A DNA stretch of 64,000 bases from Leptospiraceae bacterium (GCA_016708435.1 JADJFV010000002.1:310001-374000); one strand, 5' to 3'; counted from the first letter of the stretch, positions 8,115-18,002 are shown. Translations and numbers: made by a program. Notes: a model not told the origin generated them from the letters alone.

Positions 8115-9515
8115 TTAGAATTGGAAGTATACAAATTCCTTTCCGGATTTGCTATACAGACTGATGAGGAAAAGTAAAATTATATAGGCGAGTGGGATTA
8201 AAATTTTTCTCGATTTTAGAATCCAATTTGGAACAGCCTCAAAGTATTGAGCGAGTTGAATGATAAAACTAAAAAAACATAAATAGAGAATTGTTTCAAA
8301 GTCAGTTACGCTGATTGGGTTTCCAGAAGACACTGTAAGAATTTTTTTCATGATTAACAGATAATCGCCCATATTGTTAGATCGGAACATTATGGCTCCA
8401 ATAACGAAAACATGGTAGGCATAGAAAATACAAACTAATTTCCACAAGAAACTAGTCGATGTTATCCGCCAATTGAATCTTTCGAATACTCTTTCTAGAG
8501 CCAAGATTACTCCATGGTAAAAACCCCAGAGGATATAAGTGAAATTTGCCCCATGCCAGAGTCCACCCAATGTAAATGTTAGTATCAAATTAATATAAGA
8601 ACGAAATTCACCCTGTCTATTTCCTCCGAGCGGTATATAAAGATAATCCCTTAGCCATGTAGACAGTGTGACATGCCAGCGTTGCCATAAGTCTCTAGCT
8701 GAATCTGCAAGAAAGGGTGAACGAAAATTTTCAGGAATTCTAAATCCGAGTAGAAAGGCGCATCCACGGGCTATGTCAGTGTAACCGCTAAAGTCACAAT
8801 ATATCTGCCAGGTGAAAGCATGTGCAACTAATAGAATAGTAATCCAATCATAATTAGCCGGAGCAGTCCATACCGGATCAATGAGCAGAGCCAGGTTATC
8901 AGCGATTAGAACTTTCTTTAAAATTCCAAGTGCAATGAAGCTGAGACCGGGCGAAAGATATTCTGGCTTTGCTTTGATGTTTTTTAATTCAGGTAGAAAA
9001 TCCTGAGAGCGCATAATAGGACCAGCAATCAGTTGGGGGAAAAACAAAATAAAAATGGTAAAATCAAGTAGACTGATTTCCTTTTCTACTTTCTTTCTAT
9101 AAACATCAATTATATAAGCAAGCATTTGAAATGTGTAAAAGCTGATTGCTAAAGGAAGAATAATTTTAAAGGTGGTGCTAGTGCGGAGATTGGTTAACGC
9201 TGATATTCCGCTTAAACTTGCAAAAATATCTGTGAAGAAGTAAAAATACTTAAAGAGTCCTAGGTTTACTAAATTGATTATAACGGCTGTGTTGATTAGC
9301 CGCTTCGATTGATTTTTATGAAGTAGGTGGATGAAATAATAATTGATTCCCACGACTGCCAGGAAATGAACCAGAAAACCAAGACTCCATGAACCATAAA
9401 AGACGATAGACGCAATTAATAGCCAGAATTCTTTTCCCTTCTGATTTGGAATTGACCAGAATACAATGTAGACAACAAGGAAGAAGGCTGCAAATAGCAA
9501 AGATGTGAATAACAT
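8115..9515 (-). CDS. MBOAT-family O-acyltransferase (second pair)
   Basis: This 466-residue polytopic membrane protein has the MBOAT core: GPIMRSQDF, the DFSGYTDIARG segment, WQRWHVTLSTWLRDYLYIPLGG and the catalytic His in GGLWHGA near residue 320. It is AlgI/PatA/DltB-like and likely moves acyl groups across the inner membrane for modification of a surface polysaccharide. It is flanked on both sides by SGNH partner genes, 3 bases and 20 bases away. The window holds a second MBOAT of similar layout just upstream, so this is a duplicated cassette. The acyl group is not predictable. Confidence 0.92.
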   Translation of the reverse strand: MLFTSLLFAAFFLVVYIVFWSIPNQKGKEFWLLIASIVFYGSWSLGFLVHFLAVVGINYYFIHLLHKNQSKRLINTAVIINLVNLGLFKYFYFFTDIFASLSGISALTNLRTSTTFKIILPLAISFYTFQMLAYIIDVYRKKVEKEISLLDFTIFILFFPQLIAGPIMRSQDFLPELKNIKAKPEYLSPGLSFIALGILKKVLIADNLALLIDPVWTAPANYDWITILLVAHAFTWQIYCDFSGYTDIARGCAFLLGFRIPENFRSPFLADSARDLWQRWHVTLSTWLRDYLYIPLGGNRQGEFRSYINLILTFTLGGLWHGANFTYILWGFYHGVILALERVFERFNWRITSTSFLWKLVCIFYAYHVFVIGAIMFRSNNMGDYLLIMKKILTVSSGNPISVTDFETILYLCFFSFIIQLAQYFEAVPNWILKSRKILIPLAYIILLFLISLYSKSGKEFVYFQF

Positions 9516-9535
9516 AGATTTAACGCTTCTCCAAT

Positions 9536-10723
9536 TTATTTCTTGTCATTTTTTATTAACTCATTCATATTATTTTTAAGATAATCACCGAGGGCTTCGG
9601 AAAATAAAACGGCGCCATTGTGATTTAGATGAATTACATCGTAGCAATACTCATCTCCATTCTTTCCGTAAAATACATTTCGAAAGTCAACGAGAATTGG
9701 ATTCGGTGGATTTATTTTCTCCAATTCTTCTTTCCAAACCTGGACTCGTCCAGCACCGCCTAGTTGAGATTCAATGGCGTTGCTATAGGGCGCGAAAATA
9801 TTTATTATTTTAATATTCTTTTTCTGAATATGGGAGTAAATGCTAGCTAGCCGCTTGAAATATAATTCGGTTTCGGGCGTGCGGGTTTGCACGTTGGTTG
9901 AATACTTTGCCACCCAGCAAGTATCCCAAATAGCTTTCCTGTGATCCGGATTCGATGTTACAGGAATTGGATGGTTGTTGTCGAAAGGATGTGTCTTGTT
10001 GAAGCAATCTTCTAAATTTAAAATTTGATAGTCACTCATTTTTTCTGTTCGATCGTTATCGTATTCATAGAAATTTAGATTTGGATTTGCATTCTTGCGG
10101 GAAATGTATTTTAGCCGCTTACCTGGATCGACTAGAAAATCATTTAAGTCTCTTCTATAAGCAATGCTTTTAAAAAATAGATATGCCCAATCGTCATAAT
10201 GCAAAAAATAACCCCAACCTTTCCCCGAATCATAATCAAACTCTACAACTTTTTTGAGCGCTGAAATCTTATCGAATTCATTTACCATTGCGAGAGTGGG
10301 GAGGGTAAGATCGGTTTTACTCACCCAGGGCATTGTAATTTCTCCTACATAGATAACTAGTTTTACATTTTTAAATTCTTTTAAAACTTCTTCTACTGCG
10401 AGGCTTTGCACGATTAGCTCCGAGCCCGGAATTGCTACGGATTGAATTTTGTATCCAGTGTCCTTGATCTTCTCTTGCAAAATAGGAAGAGATAATCCCT
10501 GATAAGCGACAGAGGTTCCAACAATTAGAATATCTGGTTCATGATTTTGTTTTTTCTCTGTGATATGACCTATGATTTGATTGATATTTGCGGCATAAGA
10601 TTTCTTTTTCAAGAATGGTCTATAAAAACCTGCGCAAAGTTGAAAGAGCAATTCGAATCCGATTAGGACTAGGATTGGAATGTAAAAGCGTTTGTCTTTG
10701 TAAAATTTATTAAACTCTGTCAT
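9536..10723 (-). CDS. SGNH-fold AlgJ/DUF1574-like protein, MBOAT partner
   Basis: A membrane anchor (FYIPILVLIGFELLFQLCAGF) is followed by an extracytoplasmic SGNH domain of 395 residues in total. Block I is IVGTSVAYQG and block V is DVIHLNHNGA, carrying the catalytic Ser, Asp and His. It lies 8 nt downstream of the larger MBOAT gene on the minus strand. AlgI-AlgJ-type pairs transfer an acyl group from the membrane protein to the glycan through the SGNH partner; this pair probably does the same. It is clearly diverged from the paralogue at 7032, suggesting different acceptors or positions. Confidence 0.78.
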   Translation of the reverse strand: MTEFNKFYKDKRFYIPILVLIGFELLFQLCAGFYRPFLKKKSYAANINQIIGHITEKKQNHEPDILIVGTSVAYQGLSLPILQEKIKDTGYKIQSVAIPGSELIVQSLAVEEVLKEFKNVKLVIYVGEITMPWVSKTDLTLPTLAMVNEFDKISALKKVVEFDYDSGKGWGYFLHYDDWAYLFFKSIAYRRDLNDFLVDPGKRLKYISRKNANPNLNFYEYDNDRTEKMSDYQILNLEDCFNKTHPFDNNHPIPVTSNPDHRKAIWDTCWVAKYSTNVQTRTPETELYFKRLASIYSHIQKKNIKIINIFAPYSNAIESQLGGAGRVQVWKEELEKINPPNPILVDFRNVFYGKNGDEYCYDVIHLNHNGAVLFSEALGDYLKNNMNELIKNDKK

Positions 10724-10731
10724 GTTGTAGC

Positions 10732-12216
10732 CTAGAATTGAAAATACATAAAGGTTTGCGTTTCTGCGCCAAAGATGAGAATTAAAAAGATAGCTGCAAT
10801 ATTTGCGAATAATAGTTTGTTTCCGCTTGTTGCCATGAACTCGATATTCTTTTTAGAGAAGTAAGAGCTTGCCGCAAAGCAGATAACAAGAAGTATCCCG
10901 TAGTCATAATTAGAGTAACTGTCAAGTGCTCTTGAATTTTCTGTTAATAGGAGCATTGATTTAAACATTTCCTTTACATGAAACATTGCTGTTCCTGCCG
11001 GATTTGTCTGGGCTCTAAACATTACAAATCCGAAAGCAAGGCAGAACATAGTAAAGACTGCCGAACTGGTCTTGTATAAAAATCCACCTTTTTCATTTAG
11101 GAAATTTCTAAGACTCGTTTGTGCATACATTCGATGCGCAGAAAGCATTACCGCTTGCCAGATTCCCCACGCTATATAGTGATAATCCGCTCCATGCCAT
11201 ACTCCACCAAATAGCCATGTGATAAAAATATTTCGATAGGTAATAAAATTTCGACCCCTTGAACCACCGAGCGGTATATAGATGTAATCCCGAATCCATG
11301 TAGAAAAGGAAATATGCCATTTCGACCAATGGTCTGTTATGTTTGTAATTGTCATAGGAAAATTGAAGTTAGGGTCGAACTTAAAACCAAACAGTCTTGC
11401 AATTCCTATCGCAATATCAGTGTAACCCGCAAAGTCAAAATAAATCTGCCAACCAAAAGCAATCGCCCCTGTCCAGACTTCAATTGCATTCATGCTCTGA
11501 TAGTTTGCAAAAGTATGATTTACTACTTTGCCTAAATTGTCAGCGAAAACTAACTTACGCATAAAGCCAATTAGAATACGAGTGATCGCAATCTGAATGT
11601 CTTCATTCAATACTGATAAACGATGATCTAAGTCGCGGAAAAATGTCGTTGCCCGCACAATCGGACCTGCGACTAATTGAGGAAAGAATGCAACGTAAAG
11701 AGAAAAATCAATGAAAGAGCGACGCGCTTCAATTTGCTTACGATAAACATCAATCGTATAACTCATAGATTGGAATGTATAAAAAGAAATTCCAACCGGT
11801 AAAACAATTTTTTCCAAAAACACATCTAGAGGTGCTGGATTTAAGTGTAGCAGGTTAATATAATAAGCCACTACGTTAAATGTTCTAAGTTGTGAGCCAA
11901 AGATTTGATTGATAATATCTGTAGTGAGGTAGGCATATTTGAAGTAGCCCAAGATGAGCAAGTTAAAGAAAACAGAAATGGATAGAAATATCTTTCTTTG
12001 TTTTTCTGTTCTGTTTTCGTTATCAATGGCGAGTGCTGCAAAATAATCGATTACAGTGGATAATACGAGTAATGCGATGAAGTAAGTGTTTGTATAAGTA
12101 TAAAAATAAATACTTCCGATGAGTAGGAAAACCTTCTGCCAGGTTTTCTTGAGAATGTTTCCGATGATGATGGATATAAAAAAGAAAATTAAAAAATGTA
12201 AGGAATTAAACTGCAT
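10732..12216 (-). CDS. MBOAT-family O-acyltransferase (first pair)
   Basis: The 494-residue polytopic protein contains GPIVRATTFF, FDFAGYTDIAIG, DHWSKWHISFSTWIRDYIYIPL (shown to 20 residues of the block) and the catalytic His in GGVWHGADY. These are the hallmarks of AlgI-like MBOATs. It lies 4 nt after the GT4 gene and 8 nt before its SGNH partner. Long loops between helices 3 and 5 distinguish it from the paralogue at 8115. Likely role: supply of acyl groups for O-acylation of the polysaccharide made by the upstream glycosyltransferases. Confidence 0.92.
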   Translation of the reverse strand: MQFNSLHFLIFFFISIIIGNILKKTWQKVFLLIGSIYFYTYTNTYFIALLVLSTVIDYFAALAIDNENRTEKQRKIFLSISVFFNLLILGYFKYAYLTTDIINQIFGSQLRTFNVVAYYINLLHLNPAPLDVFLEKIVLPVGISFYTFQSMSYTIDVYRKQIEARRSFIDFSLYVAFFPQLVAGPIVRATTFFRDLDHRLSVLNEDIQIAITRILIGFMRKLVFADNLGKVVNHTFANYQSMNAIEVWTGAIAFGWQIYFDFAGYTDIAIGIARLFGFKFDPNFNFPMTITNITDHWSKWHISFSTWIRDYIYIPLGGSRGRNFITYRNIFITWLFGGVWHGADYHYIAWGIWQAVMLSAHRMYAQTSLRNFLNEKGGFLYKTSSAVFTMFCLAFGFVMFRAQTNPAGTAMFHVKEMFKSMLLLTENSRALDSYSNYDYGILLVICFAASSYFSKKNIEFMATSGNKLLFANIAAIFLILIFGAETQTFMYFQF

Positions 12217-12220
12217 GTCT

Positions 12221-13351
12221 TTAAACGCTCGAACCTAATCTTTTATGCCATTCAATTAAAAAGGATTCTTCTATCTGACTAGCAGTGGCTAACCATGTCC
12301 ACTGTTTTTCATCCCAAATTCGCCTTCTTTTGATTGAATCTCGATTTGTAATTGTGAGAATTGCTTCTTTCCATTCGCTTGTTGCACGCGGGTTGACTAA
12401 AATGTCGGTGCCTGATTCCAAAATTTCTCGAAAGACTGGAATGTCCGAGGCAATGCAAACTTTTTGTTCTAGCATTGCTTCTAAAAGTGGAAGTCCAAAT
12501 CCTTCGTGGATAGAGGGAAATAGAAAAACGCTGCATTTTTGGTAGAGAAGGTTGAGTAAGTTATCGTTTGGATTTTCTAAAAATAGAATCCCTTCTTTTT
12601 CCAATTCACCGGAGAGTAGTTTAGCGGTTAATTCCTCTTGTCCCCAGCCACGTCTACTCGCAATGACTAATTTGTAATCGAAGTCCGGTTTTTCTTTTTT
12701 TAAATCTAAGTAGGCGTCAATGACCGTAGAAATATTTTTTCGTGGTTCAAGTGTTCCTATGGTAAATAGAAATTTGCCTTCAATGGCTAATTCATTGTTC
12801 TTGATTACTTTTTTACTTACGCCGGGATATATTACTTTTAGTTTTTTTGCATATTCTGGTCTGAATTCGGCAATTTCTTTCATTGTATTCTTCGAGAGGC
12901 AAAACACGGTATCCGCGTTTCGTAACGTTTTAGGAGAAAGTAATTTGTGTTGAATAAAGTTGGCACGAGTCATTGTCTCTGGTGCAGAGCGAAAATTCAG
13001 ATCGTGGTAGTTTACAAATTCTGGCATTGGGAGCTTGAAATAGGGAAGGAGTTGCAATGTTCCCCAGAGCATATCGATTCTATCTCTATGAAGAAAATAC
13101 GGCAAAACAAAATTTAACCAGATTACACCCGGAATCGTTTTTATGGGAACCACAACTGTGACGTTGTTTAGCTTTATGAAATCCATAAACATAGGATGAA
13201 TTTCTTTGTTGGAATAGAGGTAATATTCGAAATGAGAATCTTTTCGAATTAGGTATTTCAAAGCTTCGAAGAGATAACGAGAATTACCCGTCAGTCCGTA
13301 GGCGAGAGGTCTTGCATCGACTGCAATTCTAGGCTTGTATTTAACTTCCAT
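12221..13351 (-). CDS. GT4-family (GT-B) glycosyltransferase
   Basis: The N-terminal Rossmann-like domain begins PRIAVDARPLAYGLTGNSRY, and the C-terminal donor domain shows TLEPRKN and the acidic EX7E motif in PSIHEGFGLPLLEAM. This is the mannosyltransferase-like GT4 group using a nucleotide-sugar donor at the cytoplasmic face. An open frame extends to a TTG at 13375, but ATG 13351 (or 13357) fits the family start better; its ATG overlaps the stop of the GT87 gene within 11 nt, indicating coupling. It probably adds a sugar to the glycan later acylated by the MBOAT pairs. Confidence 0.88.
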   Translation of the reverse strand: MEVKYKPRIAVDARPLAYGLTGNSRYLFEALKYLIRKDSHFEYYLYSNKEIHPMFMDFIKLNNVTVVVPIKTIPGVIWLNFVLPYFLHRDRIDMLWGTLQLLPYFKLPMPEFVNYHDLNFRSAPETMTRANFIQHKLLSPKTLRNADTVFCLSKNTMKEIAEFRPEYAKKLKVIYPGVSKKVIKNNELAIEGKFLFTIGTLEPRKNISTVIDAYLDLKKEKPDFDYKLVIASRRGWGQEELTAKLLSGELEKEGILFLENPNDNLLNLLYQKCSVFLFPSIHEGFGLPLLEAMLEQKVCIASDIPVFREILESGTDILVNPRATSEWKEAILTITNRDSIKRRRIWDEKQWTWLATASQIEESFLIEWHKRLGSSV

Positions 13352-14609
13352 TTGCATTCGATTCACCGGTATCAATTTTTAATAAGAGCAAGTAAAACCC
13401 TAGCGATATGTAGAGAAGAAGCGAGAACATCAAGAAAATTCCTTCTCCTGTAGAGCCTATGATCGAACGAGAGGTTATGATCGTTAATACGCAGAGGCTA
13501 ATGAAAAGATTCCGCTTGGCACCAGAAATTCCTTCTTCGAATATGCGATGCACAAGGTAGGCTATAGGAAAAAGCAATACTACAAAAGAATGCACCCAAC
13601 TGATTCCACTAAAAATCACAGAGAGTATAAACAGAATAGAAATAAGTCCCGCATCCGTGAATCCAGTTTTGATTTTGTATAAAAAAGGAATTCCTATGAG
13701 CAAAGAACAAAAGTAAAAAAAATAGGTGATTGTTCTCGCACCAAAGCTAGCAAAAGGCATTCCAAATAAGGCTTGATTCAATGGATCCGCCCCAACCATG
13801 AAATACTTTGCGATAGTTGCAATTAGGCTTTGGTTATTTTTCCAGGAACGAAAGGCAGGGTTTTTCATTGCGTTGTTTAATATGAGGTCATACCAATTCC
13901 CAAGAGAATGTAGGTTGTATTCATGCGAATAAATCGATGGAAGTAATGTCCATGCTCCTGCGAATAACAAAGTATAACCGAAGCGTTTGAATTGGCGTTT
14001 GTATAAAAAGTAAAACAAAAAAATGGCAGGTGTGAGCTTAATAATTATTGCAAGAGAAAGAAGTATACCAGCTAACGCATCCGATTTTACATAGACAGAA
14101 AGCAACATGAATAAGATTAAAATGAAAGCGACTTGGTTGTTTGAAACATGACTTTCTAGATAACGGTAATTAACCGCTAATGTGAAAAAAAGAATTACAA
14201 AGGGATTTTTAAAAGAAATAAACTTTGTAATTAAAAAAAGCGATGCGAGTAGACAAATGAAATTTACCAAAATAAAAATTGTGGCGGCAGTGGGGTAGCT
14301 TAACCAACCAAGAGGAATTAAAAGAAACGCAAATAGGGGAGGATAGATATACGTTCCCACATTTCCTTTAAGGCTCTCCAATTTTTTTAAATTCTCTGCC
14401 TTAAACAAATCTTCCAATTTTATTTCTTCGCGTAGTGTTTCAATTGACTCAATGTTATAAAGGTCTCTTTGTTCGAAGAATAATTGTGATGCAGTGTAGT
14501 AATCGTGGAAGTCAGTTTTGTTGGAAGCCCTTCCGATACTCTGGACTAACAAAAGCAAAAGTAGTAGTCCAGTAAAATAGGGCATCGCCTGTTTAAATTT
14601 TTGAAGCAT
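13341..14609 (-). CDS. GT87-type (DUF2029) integral membrane glycosyltransferase
   Basis: A 422-residue polytopic protein with about ten transmembrane helices. After the first helix an extracytoplasmic loop carries DFHDYYTASQLFFEQRDLY, typical of GT-C enzymes of the DUF2029/GT87 group, which use polyprenyl-phosphate sugars outside the membrane. GTYIYPPLFAFLLIPLGWLS is a further family hallmark. It is the promoter-proximal gene of the minus-strand surface glycan operon (14609 down to 7032). The donor sugar is unknown. Confidence 0.82.
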   Translation of the reverse strand: MLQKFKQAMPYFTGLLLLLLLVQSIGRASNKTDFHDYYTASQLFFEQRDLYNIESIETLREEIKLEDLFKAENLKKLESLKGNVGTYIYPPLFAFLLIPLGWLSYPTAATIFILVNFICLLASLFLITKFISFKNPFVILFFTLAVNYRYLESHVSNNQVAFILILFMLLSVYVKSDALAGILLSLAIIIKLTPAIFLFYFLYKRQFKRFGYTLLFAGAWTLLPSIYSHEYNLHSLGNWYDLILNNAMKNPAFRSWKNNQSLIATIAKYFMVGADPLNQALFGMPFASFGARTITYFFYFCSLLIGIPFLYKIKTGFTDAGLISILFILSVIFSGISWVHSFVVLLFPIAYLVHRIFEEGISGAKRNLFISLCVLTIITSRSIIGSTGEGIFLMFSLLLYISLGFYLLLLKIDTGESNANGS

Positions 14610-14972
14610 AGCTGATAATCAACTTGAAATACGCTCATAAAAAATCAATAGGAATAATATTTTACCACCGATGCTGTCAACTTAAGGAAAAGAAAAAAGA
14701 ATTAACCACAAAGGGCACGAAGAACGCGAAGAAAAGAAAGAATTTCATAACAAAAATCCCTCGTGATCTTCGTGCCCTTCGTGGTTAAAAAAATCTTAAG
14801 TTGGCAGCATTAAGGCATCCTTGCCTATCCTACTATTAGTTGCATTGCATTCAGTTCTAAATTTGATAATTAGTCAAAAGGGTAGGTGTTTCGTCAAAAA
14901 ATCGCTTTGTTTTAGAACTTATTTTTCCAACATAGTTATAAAACCAATTTAATTAATTTCATAAAACCAATA
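14610..14972. other. Divergent intergenic region between GT87 and queA
   Basis: These 363 bases hold no credible gene. The middle is occupied by the 140-bp nested palindrome at 14671-14810. The remaining AT-rich flanks should contain the divergent promoters of the glycan operon and queA; TATAAA at 14938-14943 is a possible queA -10, without a clear -35. I saw no preQ1 riboswitch-like pseudoknot. Confidence 0.5.
14671..14810. repeat. 140-bp nested palindromic repeat (family C)
   Basis: Outer arms 14671-14686 and 14795-14810 match at 15 of 16 positions (ATGCTGTCAACTTAAG). Inner arms 14703-14722 and 14768-14787 match at 19 of 20 (TAACCACRAAGGGCACGAAG). The ACGAAG units are of the kind seen as dispersed extragenic repeats in many bacterial genomes. 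No coding capacity. Confidence 0.8.
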
Positions 14973-16010
14973 ATGCTAAACCTATCAGATTATAATTTTC
15001 ATCTTCCGGAAGAGTTAATTGCTCGTTATCCAACAGAAAAGCGGGATGAGTCGAGGCTTATGATTGTTAATCGTAAGTCAGGAAGTATACATATAGAATC
15101 AGTCTTTCGAAGTATAGAAAAATATTTTGTTAAAGGCGATATCTTGGTATTCAATGAAACTCGTGTGAGTAAGAGAAGAGTTTATCTGAAGAATAAATCT
15201 GGTAGAGAGTTTGAATGCGTTTTTTTAGAAAAGAATTTTTCGGGAGACAAAGAAGTCTGGAAATGCTTGCTAAAAAATGTCCGCAAGTTAAAGCCAAACG
15301 AGAAATTATTTTCCAATCGAGACGATATTTATTTTACTCTCCATCGAAATGAAGAGGGGGATATTTTTTTATTTCCTTCGGTTTCCATTTCAGAAGAAAT
15401 TTTTGAAGCAATTGGGACAATTCCCATTCCTCCTTATATGAAGAGAAAAGCGGATGCAGCGGATAACGAGCGTTACCAGACAATCTTTGCAAAATCTCCC
15501 GGCTCTGTTGCCGCACCTACAGCAGGACTTCATTTTACGGAAGAGTTAAAAACTTCCCTGCAAGAAAAAGGCGTTCAAATGTCATCAGTAGAACTCTGTA
15601 TCGGCTACGGAACATTTTCCCCGTTGACGGAAAAACAAATACAGGAAAAGAAATTACACGAAGAAGAATTTCAAATTTCGGAAAAAACTCTTGCAGCTTT
15701 AAATGCAAGTAAAGGAAAACAAAGAATTATATCACTCGGGACTACAACTTTAAGAACTCTTGCTTCATCGTATGATGCGAATACTGACTGTTACACTAAA
15801 CAACAAGGAATCACAAATCTTTTTGTTCAGCCGGGTGATAGAGTCGATTCCATTGATGGACTCATTACAAATTTCCATCTGCCTGAGAGTAGCTTACTCT
15901 TATTAGTCGCTGCTTTTGCGGGAAAAGAGCTTATCCTAGAGGCATATCATAAAGCAATCGAGAGTAAAATGCGTTTCTATTCCTATGGCGATGCAATGTT
16001 TATTTTCTAA
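14973..16010 (+). CDS. queA: S-adenosylmethionine:tRNA ribosyltransferase-isomerase
   Basis: At 345 residues the protein is full length for QueA. Signatures include FHLPEELIARYPTEKRDESR at the start, DILVFNETRV, the central GTIPIPPYMKR with RYQTIFA, AAPTAGLHFTEEL, and the end LITNFHLPESSLLLLV. QueA transfers the ribosyl part of SAM to preQ1 at tRNA position 34, making epoxyqueuosine. The gene stands alone in the + direction; no other queuosine gene is in the window. Confidence 0.97.
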   Translation: MLNLSDYNFHLPEELIARYPTEKRDESRLMIVNRKSGSIHIESVFRSIEKYFVKGDILVFNETRVSKRRVYLKNKSGREFECVFLEKNFSGDKEVWKCLLKNVRKLKPNEKLFSNRDDIYFTLHRNEEGDIFLFPSVSISEEIFEAIGTIPIPPYMKRKADAADNERYQTIFAKSPGSVAAPTAGLHFTEELKTSLQEKGVQMSSVELCIGYGTFSPLTEKQIQEKKLHEEEFQISEKTLAALNASKGKQRIISLGTTTLRTLASSYDANTDCYTKQQGITNLFVQPGDRVDSIDGLITNFHLPESSLLLLVAAFAGKELILEAYHKAIESKMRFYSYGDAMFIF

Positions 16011-16188
16011 GCCAAATGGATGTCTTTTTTGCTTTTAGGAGTTATTCGTTTTGTTTTTACTTGTTGTCACGATTTGGTTTAGGCTCAAGCCCTAATCACG
16101 CACTCAAAAGAAATTATCCCTGGGACTTAATTTTAAAAAATAAATTTCTTTACAATTTAGGATTGGATTTCTAATTTAATTAAAACCT

Positions 16189-17589
16189 ATGCAACATTTT
16201 TTTTCTCGCTCAATCCTTGTGTTTATTATCCTAAACCTTTCCTGTATTGCGATTTATGAGGAGATGAATCGAGTCAGCCTGAGTGAAATTAAAAAAAGAG
16301 GAAAGCTAAAAGTCATCACATCGTATAACGCGAATAGTTATTTTATCTACAAGGATCAAGCTATAGGTTATGAATACGAACTTTTGAAATTACTCACAAA
16401 AGATCTAGGTGTAGAGCTTGACATTACAGCGTCTAACGATCTTGCTAATCTGGACTATTTGTTAAACAGTGGAGAAGGGGATTTAATAGCGGCTAATACC
16501 ATTGTGACGCGAGAGAAGGGACGACAACTCAAATTCACAGAGCATTTGATGACGACGACACAGGTTCTAGTCCAACGAAAAAAGGGATTTGTAGTTCGCA
16601 AAAAGATTACGGAATACATTGATAATACTGTCGATTTAATTGGAAAAACAGTTCATGTGCGGGCTAATTCCGATTATCATATCCGACTAAAAAAATTACA
16701 AGAAGAATTGGGTGGAACAATCAACATCAAAACAATTCCAGAAAACATTACAACTGACGAACTTATCGAGCAAGTTTATAGCGGTGAGATCGATTATACC
16801 GTTGCCGATGAGCAGACTGCTTTGATTAACAATGCCTATTACAGTGAATTGGACATTAGCCTCCCAATTAGCTTTCCTCAGAAGATCGCTTGGGTCGTTA
16901 GGCGAAACTCTCCGGAGCTATTGCAGTATATCAATGACTGGATTGAAAAAAATCAGGCCAAGATTACGGAAGTGCAAGACAAATATTATCGCAAATCTAG
17001 AAATCAAATGCAAGAATTAAAAATTGAATCCAAGCCTAAGAACAAATCACATGTATCCGCTTTCGATGAGATTATTAAAGAACAAGCAAGCGTGATTGGT
17101 TGGGACTGGAGACTGTTAGCCGCTATCATTCACCAAGAATCAAAATTTAATCCTAATGCAAAATCATGGATGGGAGCAAGCGGACTCATGCAGCTAATGC
17201 CAGAAACCGCTCAAGGTCTTGGTGTGAGTCTGGCAGAAATCAACAACCCACGAAAAAATATTACTGCCGGTGTGAAGCATCTCAAATACCTGGATGGAAT
17301 TTGGCAGAAAACAATCAAGGAAGACGAAGAGCGTGTAAAGTTTGTTCTCGCTTCTTACAACGCCGGGCAAGGGCATGTGATTGACGCAATGACTCTCGCT
17401 CGATTCCAAAATAAAAATGCAACTAAATGGGACAAGAATGTTGCTGAGTCTATGTTATTATTATCCGATCCTGCTTATTATAATGGATACGGAGTTCGCT
17501 ATGGGTATTGTAGAGGTATCGAGCCATACAAATACGTGACTGTTATCATGGCAAAATTTGCTGAATACAAGGAAACAGTTAAGAAATGA
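16189..17589 (+). CDS. mltF: MltF-like membrane-bound lytic transglycosylase
   Basis: A lipoprotein-type signal ends at LNLSC (Cys near residue 19). Residues about 35-270 form a periplasmic solute-binding (SBP_bac_3) module, and residues about 290-450 an SLT lysozyme-like domain. The catalytic Glu is in IIHQESKFNP, followed by GASGLMQLMPETAQ and LASYNAGQGHV. This two-module arrangement is that of MltF, which cleaves peptidoglycan strands with formation of 1,6-anhydro ends. Length (466 aa) fits the family. Likely anchored in the outer membrane. Monocistronic by spacing. Confidence 0.93.
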   Translation: MQHFFSRSILVFIILNLSCIAIYEEMNRVSLSEIKKRGKLKVITSYNANSYFIYKDQAIGYEYELLKLLTKDLGVELDITASNDLANLDYLLNSGEGDLIAANTIVTREKGRQLKFTEHLMTTTQVLVQRKKGFVVRKKITEYIDNTVDLIGKTVHVRANSDYHIRLKKLQEELGGTINIKTIPENITTDELIEQVYSGEIDYTVADEQTALINNAYYSELDISLPISFPQKIAWVVRRNSPELLQYINDWIEKNQAKITEVQDKYYRKSRNQMQELKIESKPKNKSHVSAFDEIIKEQASVIGWDWRLLAAIIHQESKFNPNAKSWMGASGLMQLMPETAQGLGVSLAEINNPRKNITAGVKHLKYLDGIWQKTIKEDEERVKFVLASYNAGQGHVIDAMTLARFQNKNATKWDKNVAESMLLLSDPAYYNGYGVRYGYCRGIEPYKYVTVIMAKFAEYKETVKK

Positions 17590-17673
17590 TAAAATCTTCT
17601 GATTTACCCTTGACATTAAGTTTATGCTTGTTACCAATGTGCTAAGTCCCAATCATTTTAGGAGAAATCATTT

Positions 17674-17970
17674 ATGAATCAATACATGGTCGACATAACC
17701 TTACCTGAATATATTTCGGAAGAATTTATGTCCTTGATTCCCTTTCAAAGAAGTCAAGTCAATCGACTGATGGGTCGTGGAATTCTCAATAGCTATTCTC
17801 TCTCCATGGATCGAGGAAGAATTTGGGCAGTCGTAAATGCGGACACCCAAAAAGAAGCAGAGAGAACAATCGGTTCTTTCCCCTTGGTAAAATTCATGCG
17901 TTATGAGATACATGAACTAGCATTTAACAATAATATTGCGCAGATAATGCCGCGATTCTCTTTGAACTAA
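17674..17970 (+). CDS. Muconolactone-isomerase-like small protein
   Basis: The 98-residue protein (MNQYMVDITLPEYISEEF... with RGRIWAVVNADTQKEAERTI) has the length and alternating pattern of the muconolactone delta-isomerase-like ferredoxin fold. In that family the fold is used both for isomerases and for uncharacterised dimers, so the reaction is not safe to state. AGGAG 9 nt upstream supports the ATG. TTGACA at 17610-17615 may be its -35. It is followed after 32 nt by a START-like protein gene and may share its transcript. Confidence 0.65.
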   Translation: MNQYMVDITLPEYISEEFMSLIPFQRSQVNRLMGRGILNSYSLSMDRGRIWAVVNADTQKEAERTIGSFPLVKFMRYEIHELAFNNNIAQIMPRFSLN

Positions 17971-18002
17971 GAAACAGGATTATATAAAAGGTTTAAAATT
18001 TA

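Noticed and set aside
14811..14972. preQ1 riboswitch before queA
   Set aside because: No H-type pseudoknot pattern or A-rich tail near an SD could be seen.
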